Shown here: one piece after another, positions 1 to 8,798 of the stretch
How the letters are laid out: each line of letters starts with the position of its first letter
Numbering within the stretch: the stretch's first letter is position 1
NCBI RefSeq assembly: GCF_029714305.1
Contig: NZ_CP121647.1
Coordinates: 4,422,501-4,486,500 of the forward strand
From: Bradyrhizobium sp. CB3481
GTDB taxonomy: Bacteria; Pseudomonadota; Alphaproteobacteria; Rhizobiales; Xanthobacteraceae
Direction of reading: 5' to 3'
DNA: 64,000 bases
Notes under the pieces: model-generated
What the model was told of the DNA's origin: nothing
Databases searched by the model: none
What the model saw: the letters and a program-made list of their open reading frames with translations, nothing else
Made by a program: the position numbers and the translations under genes

Positions 1-151
1 GTGCATCCTCGACAACCCGCCGGGCCTGACGCCCCTCGGCATGGACCGAGGACGGGTTGCCGGCGATGTCCCAGGCGGCCGCCATCGCCGCCCTCGCCTC
101 GGGGCGAAGCGGCGTGGTCGCGTTCCAGTCGAGATAAACTCTCTCGGGCAT
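1..151 (-). CDS. cysteine desulfurase, N-terminus only (partial at window edge)
   Basis: Only the first 50 codons are inside the window. They read as the N-terminus of a class V, PLP-dependent cysteine desulfurase (NifS/IscS type): a [15 protein letters not shown] block, then an [15 protein letters not shown] block, both typical of this family. The enzyme takes sulfur from cysteine as a persulfide for Fe-S cluster assembly. The PLP lysine and persulfide cysteine lie outside the window and cannot be checked. The start is the ATG at 149-151. The gene is divergent from the alpha/beta hydrolase at 426, an arrangement known from the edge of suf clusters in Bradyrhizobium relatives, so sufB would be expected to the left. 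Confidence 0.85.
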   Translation of the reverse strand, partial: MPERVYLDWNATTPLRPEARAAMAAAWDIAGNPSSVHAEGRQARRVVEDA

Positions 152-425
152 TTGAGTACAATATTACCTATATCCGCCAGTGGGCGACCATGGCCCTTAT
201 CGGGCGCCGTCGCCGGACGCCTTATGGCAATTGGGGATTACGCCGTCTTCTACAATCGCAGGCTAACGCCTTGAACTGCCTTTGAGATGTTCAAGATGCT
301 TGCTTTTTGCCCCTCGCCTCATGCTAGAAGGCCGCACCAGTTCACAGAAGCGTCGTTCGCGCATCGCCCAGCGACGCCAGATGACATTCTCTCCCCCGGA
401 TCACGTCCGCTGCCCAGGGATAAAA

Positions 426-1073
426 ATGCCTGAAGTAATTTTCACCGGCCCCGCAGGCCGTCTCGAAGGCCGTTATCATCCGGCCAAGCAGAAGAACGCG
501 CCGATCGCGATGATCCTGCATCCGCATCCGCAGTTTCACGGCACGATGAATCACCAGATCGTCTACCAGTGCTACTACGCGTTTGCGCATCGCGGCTTCT
601 CGGTGCTGCGCTTCAATTTCCGCGGCGTCGGCCGCAGCCAGGGCTCGTTTGACCACGGCACCGGCGAACTGTCGGATGCCGCGTCCGCGCTCGACTGGGC
701 GCAGACCATCAATCCCGAAGCGCGCGCCTGCTGGGTTGCGGGCTTCTCGTTCGGCGCCTGGATCGGCATGCAGCTCCTGATGCGCCGCCCCGAGGTCGAA
801 GGCTTCATCTCGATCGCGCCGCCCGCCAATCTCTACGACTTCTCCTTCCTCGCGCCCTGCCCGTCCTCGGGCCTGATCGTGCATGGCGAGAAGGACGCGG
901 TGGTGCCGCCGAAAGATGTCAACACGCTGGTCGAGAAGCTCAAGACGCAGAAGGGCATCGTGATCGATCAGCAGATCATCCCCGGCGCCAACCATTTCTT
1001 CGACGGCAAGCTGGAGCCGCTGATGGAGACGGTGACGGGCTATCTCGACATGCGCCTCGCGAACGTGCGCTAA
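426..1073 (+). CDS. alpha/beta hydrolase (COG2945-like)
   Basis: A 215-residue single-domain alpha/beta hydrolase. The putative triad is visible: nucleophile S108 in GFSFG, acid D157 in HGEKD and H190 in GANHFF. An HPHPQFHGTMN block near residues 32-42 would form the oxyanion side. There is no signal peptide, so it should be cytoplasmic. The substrate is unknown; the group is often annotated as CocE/NonD or dienelactone-hydrolase-like. The frame stays open upstream to 282, but the upstream part is basic and unlike the family, so the ATG at 426 is chosen. It is divergent from the cysteine desulfurase, which suggests shared control with Fe-S assembly but does not prove it. Confidence 0.85.
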   Translation: MPEVIFTGPAGRLEGRYHPAKQKNAPIAMILHPHPQFHGTMNHQIVYQCYYAFAHRGFSVLRFNFRGVGRSQGSFDHGTGELSDAASALDWAQTINPEARACWVAGFSFGAWIGMQLLMRRPEVEGFISIAPPANLYDFSFLAPCPSSGLIVHGEKDAVVPPKDVNTLVEKLKTQKGIVIDQQIIPGANHFFDGKLEPLMETVTGYLDMRLANVR

Positions 1074-1376
1074 AAGCGAGCGGCGCCCCGTCGTCCCTCA
1101 AACGGCTCTATGCCCGGCCATGACGACGTAGAAACGTAAGCACGCGCGCGTGAGCAGCGAATGCCCGTCTTTGGGCCTGGGCCGAAGGTCGCATTGGTCG
1201 TCTGCACGTCGGCACGTCGGGGTAGACCGGACATTGCTCACCGCGACGTTTAACGCCGGCTTTTGATCCAGCTGCGACATTCGGCACTCTCGACGTCTCC
1301 TGGGGCCGGACATTCCCTCGAAGGTTAGCCTTATTGGCCTGTCTGCTGCGTTCGGTATCCAAAAGCGGACCACGAT
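1074..1376. other. gene-free stretch between hydrolase and cytochrome c
   Basis: 303 bases between two convergent genes. Short open frames exist on the minus strand but lack family-like composition or a ribosome-binding site. I see no clear intrinsic terminator and no recognisable gene. It may be decayed sequence. Confidence 0.5.
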
Positions 1377-2252
1377 CTATTCGATCGGTGGAATGGTGCG
1401 CACCCAGGCAACGATGGCGTCGAGGTCCTGCTCGGTCATCCTGCTGAAATAGCGCTGCCGCGCCATCGGCTGCTTGAGCACGCGGCCGTCGCGGCCGATC
1501 CCCTCGGTCAGCACGCGCTTGAGTTCGGCGTCGGACCATGCGCCGACGCCCTTCTCCTTGTGCGAGGAGATGTTGGGAACGATGACGGAGCCGAACGGGC
1601 CCTTCATCTCGTGACCGCCCTTGCCCCACCAATTCTTGAAATCCTGCACGCCGTCAGGTTTGCGCGAATGACATTCCATACAATGCGCCAGGCTGGCGAG
1701 ATAGAAGCCGCGTTGGATCGGGTCTTGCGGGACGGTGTCGCCGATCGACCGCTCGGCACCCGGCAGCGGCACCGGATACGCCGCAGCCTTGTAGACCGGC
1801 AGCGGCATCTCATGGGTCACTGGCTTGATACTCTTAAGATAGGCCGCGATCGCCGCGGCGTCCTCCGGCGTCAGGATCTTGTAGAACCCGTACGGCATTT
1901 GTGGTGCGACAGACACACCGTTCGGCCGCACGCCGGTGGTCAAGAGCCGCTTGATGTCCTCCGTGCTCCACGCGCCGATGCCCGTATCGCGATCCGGCGT
2001 GATGTTGGAGCCCCACACCGTATAGGCCGGCGTGTCCCACATAATCGCCCCGCCCGCGAGATGCCGCTCCATGTCCAGGCCCGCCGGCCCGCGCGGCGTA
2101 TGGCAGCCATCGCAGACCATGACAGCATTGACCAAGTAGCTGCCGCGCTCGACCAGCGTCTCGGCGACAGCGCCGGTGGCAAATGCGCACCAAGCGGCGA
2201 GCACGGCGATGAGCTGGGCGGCGCCTGGAATGTTCCGAAACCGCAGCACCAC
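1377..2252 (-). CDS. secreted diheme cytochrome c
   Basis: A 291-residue exported protein with two heme c sites: C47-DGC-H51 and C191-MEC-H195. Each is followed by a candidate axial methionine, in QMP near residue 119 and in KQPM near the C-terminus. A signal peptide ends at about residue 30 (AVA|ET). The two-domain form resembles c-type cytochrome subunits of membrane alcohol/aldehyde dehydrogenases and related diheme electron carriers. No dehydrogenase lies beside it, so the electron donor is unknown. The GTG start at 2252 is supported by AAGGAG seven bases upstream. It is divergent from the regulator at 2409. Confidence 0.9.
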   Translation of the reverse strand: MVLRFRNIPGAAQLIAVLAAWCAFATGAVAETLVERGSYLVNAVMVCDGCHTPRGPAGLDMERHLAGGAIMWDTPAYTVWGSNITPDRDTGIGAWSTEDIKRLLTTGVRPNGVSVAPQMPYGFYKILTPEDAAAIAAYLKSIKPVTHEMPLPVYKAAAYPVPLPGAERSIGDTVPQDPIQRGFYLASLAHCMECHSRKPDGVQDFKNWWGKGGHEMKGPFGSVIVPNISSHKEKGVGAWSDAELKRVLTEGIGRDGRVLKQPMARQRYFSRMTEQDLDAIVAWVRTIPPIE

Positions 2253-2408
2253 CGTCTTGCTCCTTGCAACCAGTCGACCGTCAGCCGGCCGAATTCTCGC
2301 TTGAATGCCAGCAGACCACAGACCGGCGATCCGTATCCTGAAAGAGACATGAAATTCTTCTGAAACTTCCCGCTGCCTTCAACGCACAAATCCGGTAAGC
2401 TCGAGGAA

Positions 2409-3953
2409 ATGAAACTGATTTTCAGCGCTTTGACGCTTGATATGCAGCGGTTTGGCCTGTTTGGCCCCACAGGTCAGATCAGACTGCGGCCGAAGAGCTT
2501 TGAAGTGCTGCGCTATCTCGCCGAGCGTCCCGGACAGACGGTCACCAAGGATGAATTGATCGCGGCCATCTGGCCGAACGTCACGGTCAGCGAGGAGTCG
2601 CTGACCCGCTGCATCAGCGACATTCGCCTCGCGATCGGCGATCCCGCGCAAGAGATCATCAAGACGCTGCCCAAGCGGGGCTATTTGCTTGAGGGACCGG
2701 TGTCACGCGAAGAAGACCAGCTCGATCCGTCGGCAGGCAACCTCACGCTGCCCGACAGGCCCTCGATCGCCGTTCTGCCCTTTGTCAACCTGAGCGCCGA
2801 TCCCGAGCAGGACTTCTTCGCCGATGGAATGGTCGACGACATCATCACGGCGCTGTCTCACTTCAAAGCGCTCTTCGTCATCGCGCGGAACTCGAGCTTC
2901 ACCTACAAGGGACGCGCGGTCGACGTGAAGCAGATCGGTCGCGAGCTTGGCGTGCGCTATGTCCTGGAAGGAAGCGTTCGCAAGGCCGCCGACCGGGTAC
3001 GGATCACGGGACAGCTGATCGATACGACCTCTGGAGCACATCTGTGGGCCAATCGGATCGATGGCAGCCTCGGCGATATATTTGACCTGCAGGATCAAGT
3101 CACCGAGAGCGTGGTCAGCGCCATTGCATCCGTCGTCGAAAAGGTGGAGATCGAACGCGCCAGGCGTAAGCTAAAGCCGAGTCTGGATGCCCATGCTCTG
3201 TATTTGCACGGCATGGCCAAGGTGTATCAGTTTGCCAGCCAGCAAGCGAACGAAGAAGCCTTGCGCCTGTTCTACCGTGCAATCGAGCTCGATCCAGACT
3301 TTGCATCTGCCTACGGTCGTGCCGCCTCTTGCTACGCCCGTTTCAAGGCCGATGGCTGGATTGCGATCACGCCGGACGAGATTACCGAGGTGAAGCGGCT
3401 CGCTCGGAAAGCGATCGAACTGGGTAGAGACGACGCGATCGCGCTCTCCGCGAGCGGGTGGGCTCTGGCGTTTGTCGTTGGCGATCTCGGCGCAGCCGCC
3501 GACTTGGTGGATCGGGCGCTTGTGCTCAATTCCAATTTGGCAGAGGCTTGGCGTTTCAGCGGATGGGTGAAAAGCTGGCTCGGGGAGTCAGAAGCGGCGA
3601 TCGAGCGCTTCGCACGTGCCATGCGCTTGGATCCGCTCGATCCTCGGATGGGCGGGTTGCGAAGCGGCGTCGCGCATGCACATTTCTTCGCTGGCCATTA
3701 CGACGAGGCAGCAGGTTGGGCTGCAATGGCATTGCAAGACAGTCCAGATTTTCAACCCGCACTACGTATCGCTGCCGCAAGCAATGCAATGGCCGGACGC
3801 CTGGAGCAGGCGCGGCGTTCAATGGCCAGGTTGCGGGAGCTAAATCCGATGCTGCTTGTTTCCAATATGAAAGACGGATTGGGGCCTTATCAAAAGGCCG
3901 AGAACGTTTCACGATACGAAGAAGGATTGCGCCAGGCTGGATTGCCGGAATAA
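2409..3953 (+). CDS. winged-helix / TolB-N-like / TPR regulator
   Basis: A 514-residue protein in three parts. Residues about 10-98 form an OmpR/CadC-type winged helix (RPKSFEVLRYLAERPGQ and the KTLPKRGYLL wing). Residues about 115-230 form the COG5616 TolB-N-like domain (SIAVLPFVNLS, FADGMVDDI, LGVRYVLEGSVRKA). The rest is TPR repeats. No transmembrane segment is seen between the first two parts, so it is probably cytoplasmic, unlike CadC. The family joins DNA binding to a peptide- or protein-sensing module, but ligands are unknown. GAGGAA lies just before the ATG. It is divergent from the cytochrome c gene, a plausible target. Its TolB/TPR half is strikingly like the cyclase at 62508. Confidence 0.85.
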   Translation: MKLIFSALTLDMQRFGLFGPTGQIRLRPKSFEVLRYLAERPGQTVTKDELIAAIWPNVTVSEESLTRCISDIRLAIGDPAQEIIKTLPKRGYLLEGPVSREEDQLDPSAGNLTLPDRPSIAVLPFVNLSADPEQDFFADGMVDDIITALSHFKALFVIARNSSFTYKGRAVDVKQIGRELGVRYVLEGSVRKAADRVRITGQLIDTTSGAHLWANRIDGSLGDIFDLQDQVTESVVSAIASVVEKVEIERARRKLKPSLDAHALYLHGMAKVYQFASQQANEEALRLFYRAIELDPDFASAYGRAASCYARFKADGWIAITPDEITEVKRLARKAIELGRDDAIALSASGWALAFVVGDLGAAADLVDRALVLNSNLAEAWRFSGWVKSWLGESEAAIERFARAMRLDPLDPRMGGLRSGVAHAHFFAGHYDEAAGWAAMALQDSPDFQPALRIAAASNAMAGRLEQARRSMARLRELNPMLLVSNMKDGLGPYQKAENVSRYEEGLRQAGLPE

Positions 3954-4038
3954 CGATCGGCATTCGAGTCTAACGACCCCAGCGAAGCGCTTCCGGTTTT
4001 GATTCGTAGCGGACGCCGCGGCCAATATCCGCTCGCAC

Positions 4039-5064
4039 CTAAGCTATCACAGCCTCCACGACGCTCGCGGCCGAACGGGTCGGCACGACCCGCGTGAGTC
4101 TGAAACCACTCTTACTCAAGAGTGACCCGTATTCGACTTCGGTTCGCTCCTGACCTCCCATACTGACGAGCATGGTCATATCGAGCATTTTCCCTGGATG
4201 CGGGGTGTCGCCGAGCGGCAGCACCATTTCAACGAGGAGCAGGCGACCGTCCGCATCCATTGCATTACGGACATTACCAAGGATGGTCAGGCACTGATCC
4301 TCATCCCAATCGTGGATGATGTGCGAAAGAATGTATGCGTCGGCGCCAGTGGGAACGCTCTTAAAGAAATCACCAGGCTCGATCGTCACCCTGTCGCTCA
4401 CGCCTCTTGCTTTCAGCAAGTTCGGTGCATCCGTCACAACGTGCGGTCGATCGAACAAGATCCCCCGCGGCCTAGCATGACTGGAGAGGACGGCCGCCAA
4501 CATGTTGCCGGTCGCACCGCCGACGTCAGCAATGGTACCGAACACTGAGAAATCATAAGCCTCGGCGACGGCTGCTGGCTCTTGGCTGTGTAGACCGACC
4601 ATCATCTCGCTGAATAGCGATGCCTCCTCGGGATGATGGGCTAGGTAGTCGAAAAACGGGACGCCCTGTGCCTTTTCAAAGCCTGGTCGGCCCGTCTCAA
4701 TGGAATAGACGACATGGTCCCAGCCACTTTGAGACGACGGATTGCCGGAAAAAATCACGGATGCTCGTGCTGAGCCAGGCGCGTCGGCTTTCAGCGCCTC
4801 ACCCAATGCGGTTAGGGCAAAACGTTGTTCCGCACGCTCGGTAAGAATGCCCAGGCTCGCCAAGGCACGCATCAGCCTGTGCAATGAAGGAGCATGTACA
4901 TGCAGAAGTCCGGCAAGTTGTGCAGCGCTCTTTGGTCCGGAGGCGAGTTGATCTGCTAACCCCAACTTAGCCGCAGCGTAGACGGTTCTCGCGACGACAT
5001 GGGCGCGACCCATTTGGATCAACTGAATGTGCGGCGGAGGTTCGTCCGGCTTGAAATGTGCCAT
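4039..5064 (-). CDS. SAM-dependent O-methyltransferase (COMT / hydroxyneurosporene type)
   Basis: A 341-residue class I methyltransferase. Residues about 15-95 form the winged-helix dimerisation domain. The SAM-binding motif I is DVGGATGNM at 180-188. HIIHDWDEDQC at 248-258 carries the catalytic-type histidine H251. The family methylates hydroxyls of phenolics, quinones or carotenoids; the substrate cannot be read from the sequence and no pathway genes adjoin it. The frame is open 42 codons further upstream, but the ATG at 5064 has AGGAG at ideal spacing and begins the conserved part. Confidence 0.88.
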   Translation of the reverse strand: MAHFKPDEPPPHIQLIQMGRAHVVARTVYAAAKLGLADQLASGPKSAAQLAGLLHVHAPSLHRLMRALASLGILTERAEQRFALTALGEALKADAPGSARASVIFSGNPSSQSGWDHVVYSIETGRPGFEKAQGVPFFDYLAHHPEEASLFSEMMVGLHSQEPAAVAEAYDFSVFGTIADVGGATGNMLAAVLSSHARPRGILFDRPHVVTDAPNLLKARGVSDRVTIEPGDFFKSVPTGADAYILSHIIHDWDEDQCLTILGNVRNAMDADGRLLLVEMVLPLGDTPHPGKMLDMTMLVSMGGQERTEVEYGSLLSKSGFRLTRVVPTRSAASVVEAVIA

Positions 5065-5261
5065 AACCACTCCTGTCAAAGATGAATAACATACAAGACA
5101 ATCGAGGAGCAGGCTACTTCCGCTAGCGGCCCCTTCTCGGACCTCTCGCAATGTCGGCTCTGGCGCCGCTCTTGGACAAGCGGGCATCAAACATGCCTCG
5201 TGGAGCTTCCTGATGAGTACACGACCTCGTGCCGGTCAAATGCAATAGCCCTGCCGTCTTG

Positions 5262-6617
5262 CTACGGGCGGCTTCGGGTCGGCGCCGTGTCGCCGTCGAT
5301 CAGGTCGCTGACGCTCTCGGCGAGCTCCTTGTTGTCGAGCACGAAGAACAGCCCGCCGCGCCCGTTCTGGCTCTTGTTGCAATCCGGCGGCGACAGCGTG
5401 CCTTGCTGGTTGAGATCGCCGAAGATCACATAGTGATGGCTGCCGGCAGTTGAGACGCCGATCTTGGCGTGATTGGACGGCGCGGCGAGCTTGATCTCCT
5501 TGTCGTCCCAGTTTCCGGTCAGCGCGATCGCCACCGGACCCAGCGCCTTTTTCAGAATCGGATCGCCGGATTTCGGTGCCGCAAAGGGATCGAGGCATTT
5601 CACTTTCGAGGACTTCGTCGTGGTGTTGATCGTCGGCTTCATCCACCAGGTTGCGGCCCGCTCTGCCGTGCCATCCAGTATCGCGGACAGCATCTGCCAT
5701 GGCGGAGCGGTGAGGTTCGAGGTCTTCGCAACCAGCAGGACCTTGCTCGACAGCTCGGCCTTGGTGAAATAATCGTCGGCCCTGAGCGGCTGGTCCGGAA
5801 GCATTTTCAGCTTCTTCGGCCGCTGCCCGAGCTCGCGCACCAGCGCCTGCACGTCGTCAGGGCCCCCGTTCCTGACGATCTGCAGCTTGGTCGGATCGGT
5901 GACGACGCCGGCGGTCTTCAACGCCGCCAGCACCTTGAGCAGATCGGCCTTGTCGAGCTTGAGCGCGAAAAAATGCTGGCTGGCGAGCAGATTGTTGTTG
6001 CTGCTGATGCAGCCCAGCGTGTTGCCCGCTTTGCGCTTGATCTGGTTAGTGCCGGATCCCGGCCAGGACGGCGTCGACACCTGCATCACGAAGCCGGCGC
6101 CGCTGTTGTCCCACGCCAGCAGCCCCTTCGAATGCCCCCATGGCGCGCCGCAGCTTTTGGCCGTGCAGTTCGAGAGCACGGGGTCGCGGTAGAATTGATC
6201 GTTCCAGATCACATAATTGAAGTTGCCGTTATAGACCTGATCGAAAGTGGCCCCGACGGGATCGTCGAGCGTGGCGCCCATGCAGCCCTTGCCCTGATTC
6301 AGCGTATTGCCACGGCTGCTGGCGATGGCGAATTGCTGACCAAATCGTTCCTTGGCCTGAACGGTGCCGCCGAAAATGCAGGTCCGCGTTCCGCTGTCAG
6401 GACCACAGCCGGCAAAAGTTTGCTGGGCGTTGAACTTGAAGGCGAACCACCAGTCGACGGCTTCGCCGCCTTTTTTTAATAGCGGCGCCGGCGGCTCTGC
6501 CCATGCCGGCCCGCCGCCCACGATAAACAGCACGAGGCTGCCAATCAGCAACCGCACCAGACGGCGCGCGGGGCGCCCGGCGTTCGATCCGGGCGCGGGA
6601 GGCAAGCCCTGACGCAT
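5262..6617 (-). CDS. secreted DNase II-family protein
   Basis: A 451-residue exported protein that I assign to the deoxyribonuclease II family, a phospholipase-D-like fold with two HxK half-sites. Half-site 1 is WGHSKGLLAWD (H162, K164), followed by a STPSWPG segment as in animal DNase II. Half-site 2 is NHAKIGVS (H383, K385), followed by FGDLNQQGTLS and CNKSQNGRGGLFF. Residues 51-62 (GEAVDWWFAFKF) match the family N-terminal strand. A signal peptide ends near residue 40 (AWA|EP), so it acts in periplasm or outside. Several cysteines suggest disulfides. Known family members cut DNA without metal at acid pH. It overlaps the upstream membrane-protein gene as TGATG, so the two are translationally coupled. 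Confidence 0.8.
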   Translation of the reverse strand: MRQGLPPAPGSNAGRPARRLVRLLIGSLVLFIVGGGPAWAEPPAPLLKKGGEAVDWWFAFKFNAQQTFAGCGPDSGTRTCIFGGTVQAKERFGQQFAIASSRGNTLNQGKGCMGATLDDPVGATFDQVYNGNFNYVIWNDQFYRDPVLSNCTAKSCGAPWGHSKGLLAWDNSGAGFVMQVSTPSWPGSGTNQIKRKAGNTLGCISSNNNLLASQHFFALKLDKADLLKVLAALKTAGVVTDPTKLQIVRNGGPDDVQALVRELGQRPKKLKMLPDQPLRADDYFTKAELSSKVLLVAKTSNLTAPPWQMLSAILDGTAERAATWWMKPTINTTTKSSKVKCLDPFAAPKSGDPILKKALGPVAIALTGNWDDKEIKLAAPSNHAKIGVSTAGSHHYVIFGDLNQQGTLSPPDCNKSQNGRGGLFFVLDNKELAESVSDLIDGDTAPTRSRP

Positions 6618-7687
6618 CAGGGGGCTCCCGCGGCGTTTGCCCCACCTTCCGCAGGCGGAGCCTGAGGGCCTCTCCGCCGTGATCTGGGTGGCGGCTTGTC
6701 CTGCCCTTCGTTTTCGTTGCCTCCGGCGGGCTCCGAACCGCCGGACGCGTCTGTCGGGCCGCCACCGGCCGGTGGCCGTGGTGGTGGGGGTTTTTTGGCG
6801 ACCTCCCTTTGCCCCCGTGACGGCTGTACCCTCGGATCGCTGTCGGTCTTTGGAAAGATCGCAGCGACGACGCGCTCGATGGTGTTGAACAGGAAATCGG
6901 TGCTGTAGCCGGCGACGAAGCCGAGCGCCGCCGAACTCAGGTGCACCACGGTGCCGCTGTCATCGACGAGATAGTTGACAAACAGGATGATGGCGCCGCC
7001 CGAGATCGCACCGAGCAGAATACGATTGTAATATTCAGGCTTGCGGCGCAGATCGAAACTGCGCTGGTAGATAAAATAATGCGCCGATCGCAGCAGATAG
7101 GCGCAGGACCCGAGCGCGCCATACGCCCATGGCAGCAGCGAACTAAGAAGATTCTTGTCCCAAACGCGGATGCGGGCGTCACCTTCCAACCCCCAGACAT
7201 AGACGAGGCATTCCGCGATCAGGATGAAGGCGGCGATGCCGATCGTCAGGCCCGAGAACATCCGCGTGAAGCGCAAGGCGGGCGAATTGCCGAAGATCCT
7301 GTCCCACCATGTTGCCCCGTCGGTGTCAGGCGAGGTGCCTTGCGTCGATTTCAGCGTTTCGGCGGTGACCGGGCTGAGCGCAGCGGCCAGACGGTAATAG
7401 GCCTGTTCGAACCCAACCCATTCGGGTGTGGTGACGCTGCCGGATGATGCACCCTCGCCCGGCGCCTCGAACATCCCGAGCCGGGCTGCGGTGCCGTGGA
7501 TTACGGCGATATCGGCAAACAGTTGCGGCTCGCCGCGCGGCGAGTGCACGCCGGCCGCGACGGCGTAACCGCAAAGCGACAGCGCGTCCTCGACCTGGCC
7601 GCGCGCATAGGCGCTCGCTGCCGTTATGTTTCCCGATGGCGTTGTGTTGCCCGATGGTGGTGACGCATTGGTTTCCTCAGCTGACAT
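6617..7687 (-). CDS. four-helix membrane protein of unknown function, coupled to DNase II-like gene
   Basis: A 356-residue protein I do not recognise. It has a soluble N-terminal part (1-140), four probable membrane helices (about 143-166, 180-200, 222-241 and 250-271), then a Pro/Gly/Arg-rich, probably disordered tail (about 285-356). GGGAG lies six bases before the ATG. It overlaps the next gene by one base (TGATG), so the DNase II-like protein should be made by ribosomes that finish this one. That suggests a shared role, such as retention, release or control of a nuclease in the envelope, but this is inference only. Confidence 0.75.
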   Translation of the reverse strand: MSAEETNASPPSGNTTPSGNITAASAYARGQVEDALSLCGYAVAAGVHSPRGEPQLFADIAVIHGTAARLGMFEAPGEGASSGSVTTPEWVGFEQAYYRLAAALSPVTAETLKSTQGTSPDTDGATWWDRIFGNSPALRFTRMFSGLTIGIAAFILIAECLVYVWGLEGDARIRVWDKNLLSSLLPWAYGALGSCAYLLRSAHYFIYQRSFDLRRKPEYYNRILLGAISGGAIILFVNYLVDDSGTVVHLSSAALGFVAGYSTDFLFNTIERVVAAIFPKTDSDPRVQPSRGQREVAKKPPPPRPPAGGGPTDASGGSEPAGGNENEGQDKPPPRSRRRGPQAPPAEGGANAAGAP

Positions 7688-7883
7688 GTGCAGCTCCCCC
7701 TGCCAATTACGACAACTCGCCCCTTAGGGGCTTTCTGTTTTTACGCAATCATAAATAGAGATCATCGACATGTCCATCCGCCGGCCGGGGGGAGCCGGCC
7801 TGGCGTTGGTTCATGACGCGCCGCAGCGTGACCATCGGCACGGCGCCAGCCTCAAGGGTAGCCAGCGCCGTGCCGGCGATATT

Positions 7884-8561
7884 TCACGCCGCCAGCTTCA
7901 GCATATGCGCGTCGTGGCGCACCAGGAATGCATGCAGCAATTGCGGATAATCCGCGCCGACCGCGCTGCGAACGCTCGGCCGCTGCGCCAGCGCCTTTCG
8001 CCAGGCGCGCACCTTCGGCGTTTCGGCGAACACCGAAAGATCGATCAGTTGATCGAACACGTCGAAATAGCGAAAGATCGGCGCGAACACCGCATCCACC
8101 AGGCTGAACTTTTCTCCGGCGAAATACGGCCCGGCGCCCAACGCCGCTTCGACGCGGGCGAATTTCGCTGAAATCGCCTGCCGCTTGTTCTCGAAGATCG
8201 CCGGATCGCCTGTCGTTTCCAGCCCCCACAACTCGCTGAGGATGGTCGATCCGAATTCCATCCACGCGCGGGCTTGCGCACGCGCCAGCGCATCCTGCGG
8301 GTGCAGCTTGGCACCCCCCTGCGTCTCCTCGATGTACTCGCAGATCACGTTGCTCTCGAACAGCGCCACCTCGCCCTCTCCGGTCTGAACAAGCAGCACC
8401 GGCACCTTGCCGAGCGGCGAAATCTTCAAGAACCAGTCCGGCTTGTTGGCGAGATCGATATCGATGCGCTCGAACGGAACGCCCTTTTCAGTCAGCGCGA
8501 TCACTGCGCGCTGCACATAGGGACAAAGCTTGTGGCTGATCAGTTTCAGGGTAGCGGCCAT
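7884..8561 (-). CDS. glutathione S-transferase family protein
   Basis: A 225-residue GST with an N-terminal thioredoxin-like domain carrying a cysteine-type active site, C13-PYV (KLCPYVQRA), then the KVPVL and ESNVICEYIE glutathione-binding signatures and an all-helical C-terminal domain. A Cys active site points to omega/beta-like thiol-transferase or dehydroascorbate-reductase chemistry rather than Tyr/Ser conjugation. Two ATGs lie close together. The one at 8561 is chosen because GGAGG sits six bases before it, while the one at 8567 touches that GGAGG. A long inverted repeat just upstream (8577-8610) probably controls it. Confidence 0.88.
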   Translation of the reverse strand: MAATLKLISHKLCPYVQRAVIALTEKGVPFERIDIDLANKPDWFLKISPLGKVPVLLVQTGEGEVALFESNVICEYIEETQGGAKLHPQDALARAQARAWMEFGSTILSELWGLETTGDPAIFENKRQAISAKFARVEAALGAGPYFAGEKFSLVDAVFAPIFRYFDVFDQLIDLSVFAETPKVRAWRKALAQRPSVRSAVGADYPQLLHAFLVRHDAHMLKLAA

Positions 8562-8576
8562 GGCCATCCTCCGATT

Positions 8577-8610
8577 AATGCAACTGCATCTATTTAAATG
8601 CAGATGCATT
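8577..8610. promoter_or_regulatory. inverted-repeat operator candidate upstream of the GST gene
   Basis: Two 13-base arms, AATGCAACTGCAT at 8577-8589 and ATGCAGATGCATT at 8598-8610, are reverse complements at 12 of 13 positions, separated by an AT-rich 8-base spacer. The site lies 16 bases before the GST start and just upstream of the SD, so a bound repressor would block transcription. The cognate regulator is not obvious nearby; MarR and TetR families use sites of this form. Confidence 0.6.
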
Positions 8611-8798
8611 CATCTGTCAACCGGCCGCGACCGAGTTGGCAAGACTGGGAGGGCAAGACCGGGTCACGCCACGCGACGGACCGGCCCAGCGCTTCGGCCG
8701 CGAGCGGCGCGAATAGCGGCCCAATTCCTACTGTGCATGGGGTTGTTTTCGATATTTTGTGCTTGAGCCCGCGGCGTGCCGCCAACGGGTATCTGACC

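Noticed and set aside
1098..1632. Minus-strand open frames between hydrolase and cytochrome c
   Set aside because: They overlap the real cytochrome gene in another frame or lack any protein-like pattern.
7719..7744. Small hairpin GCCCC-tta-GGGGC followed by a T-rich stretch on the plus strand
   Set aside because: No plus-strand gene ends here and both flanking genes run on the minus strand, so a terminator role has no evident customer; the stem is only five pairs.
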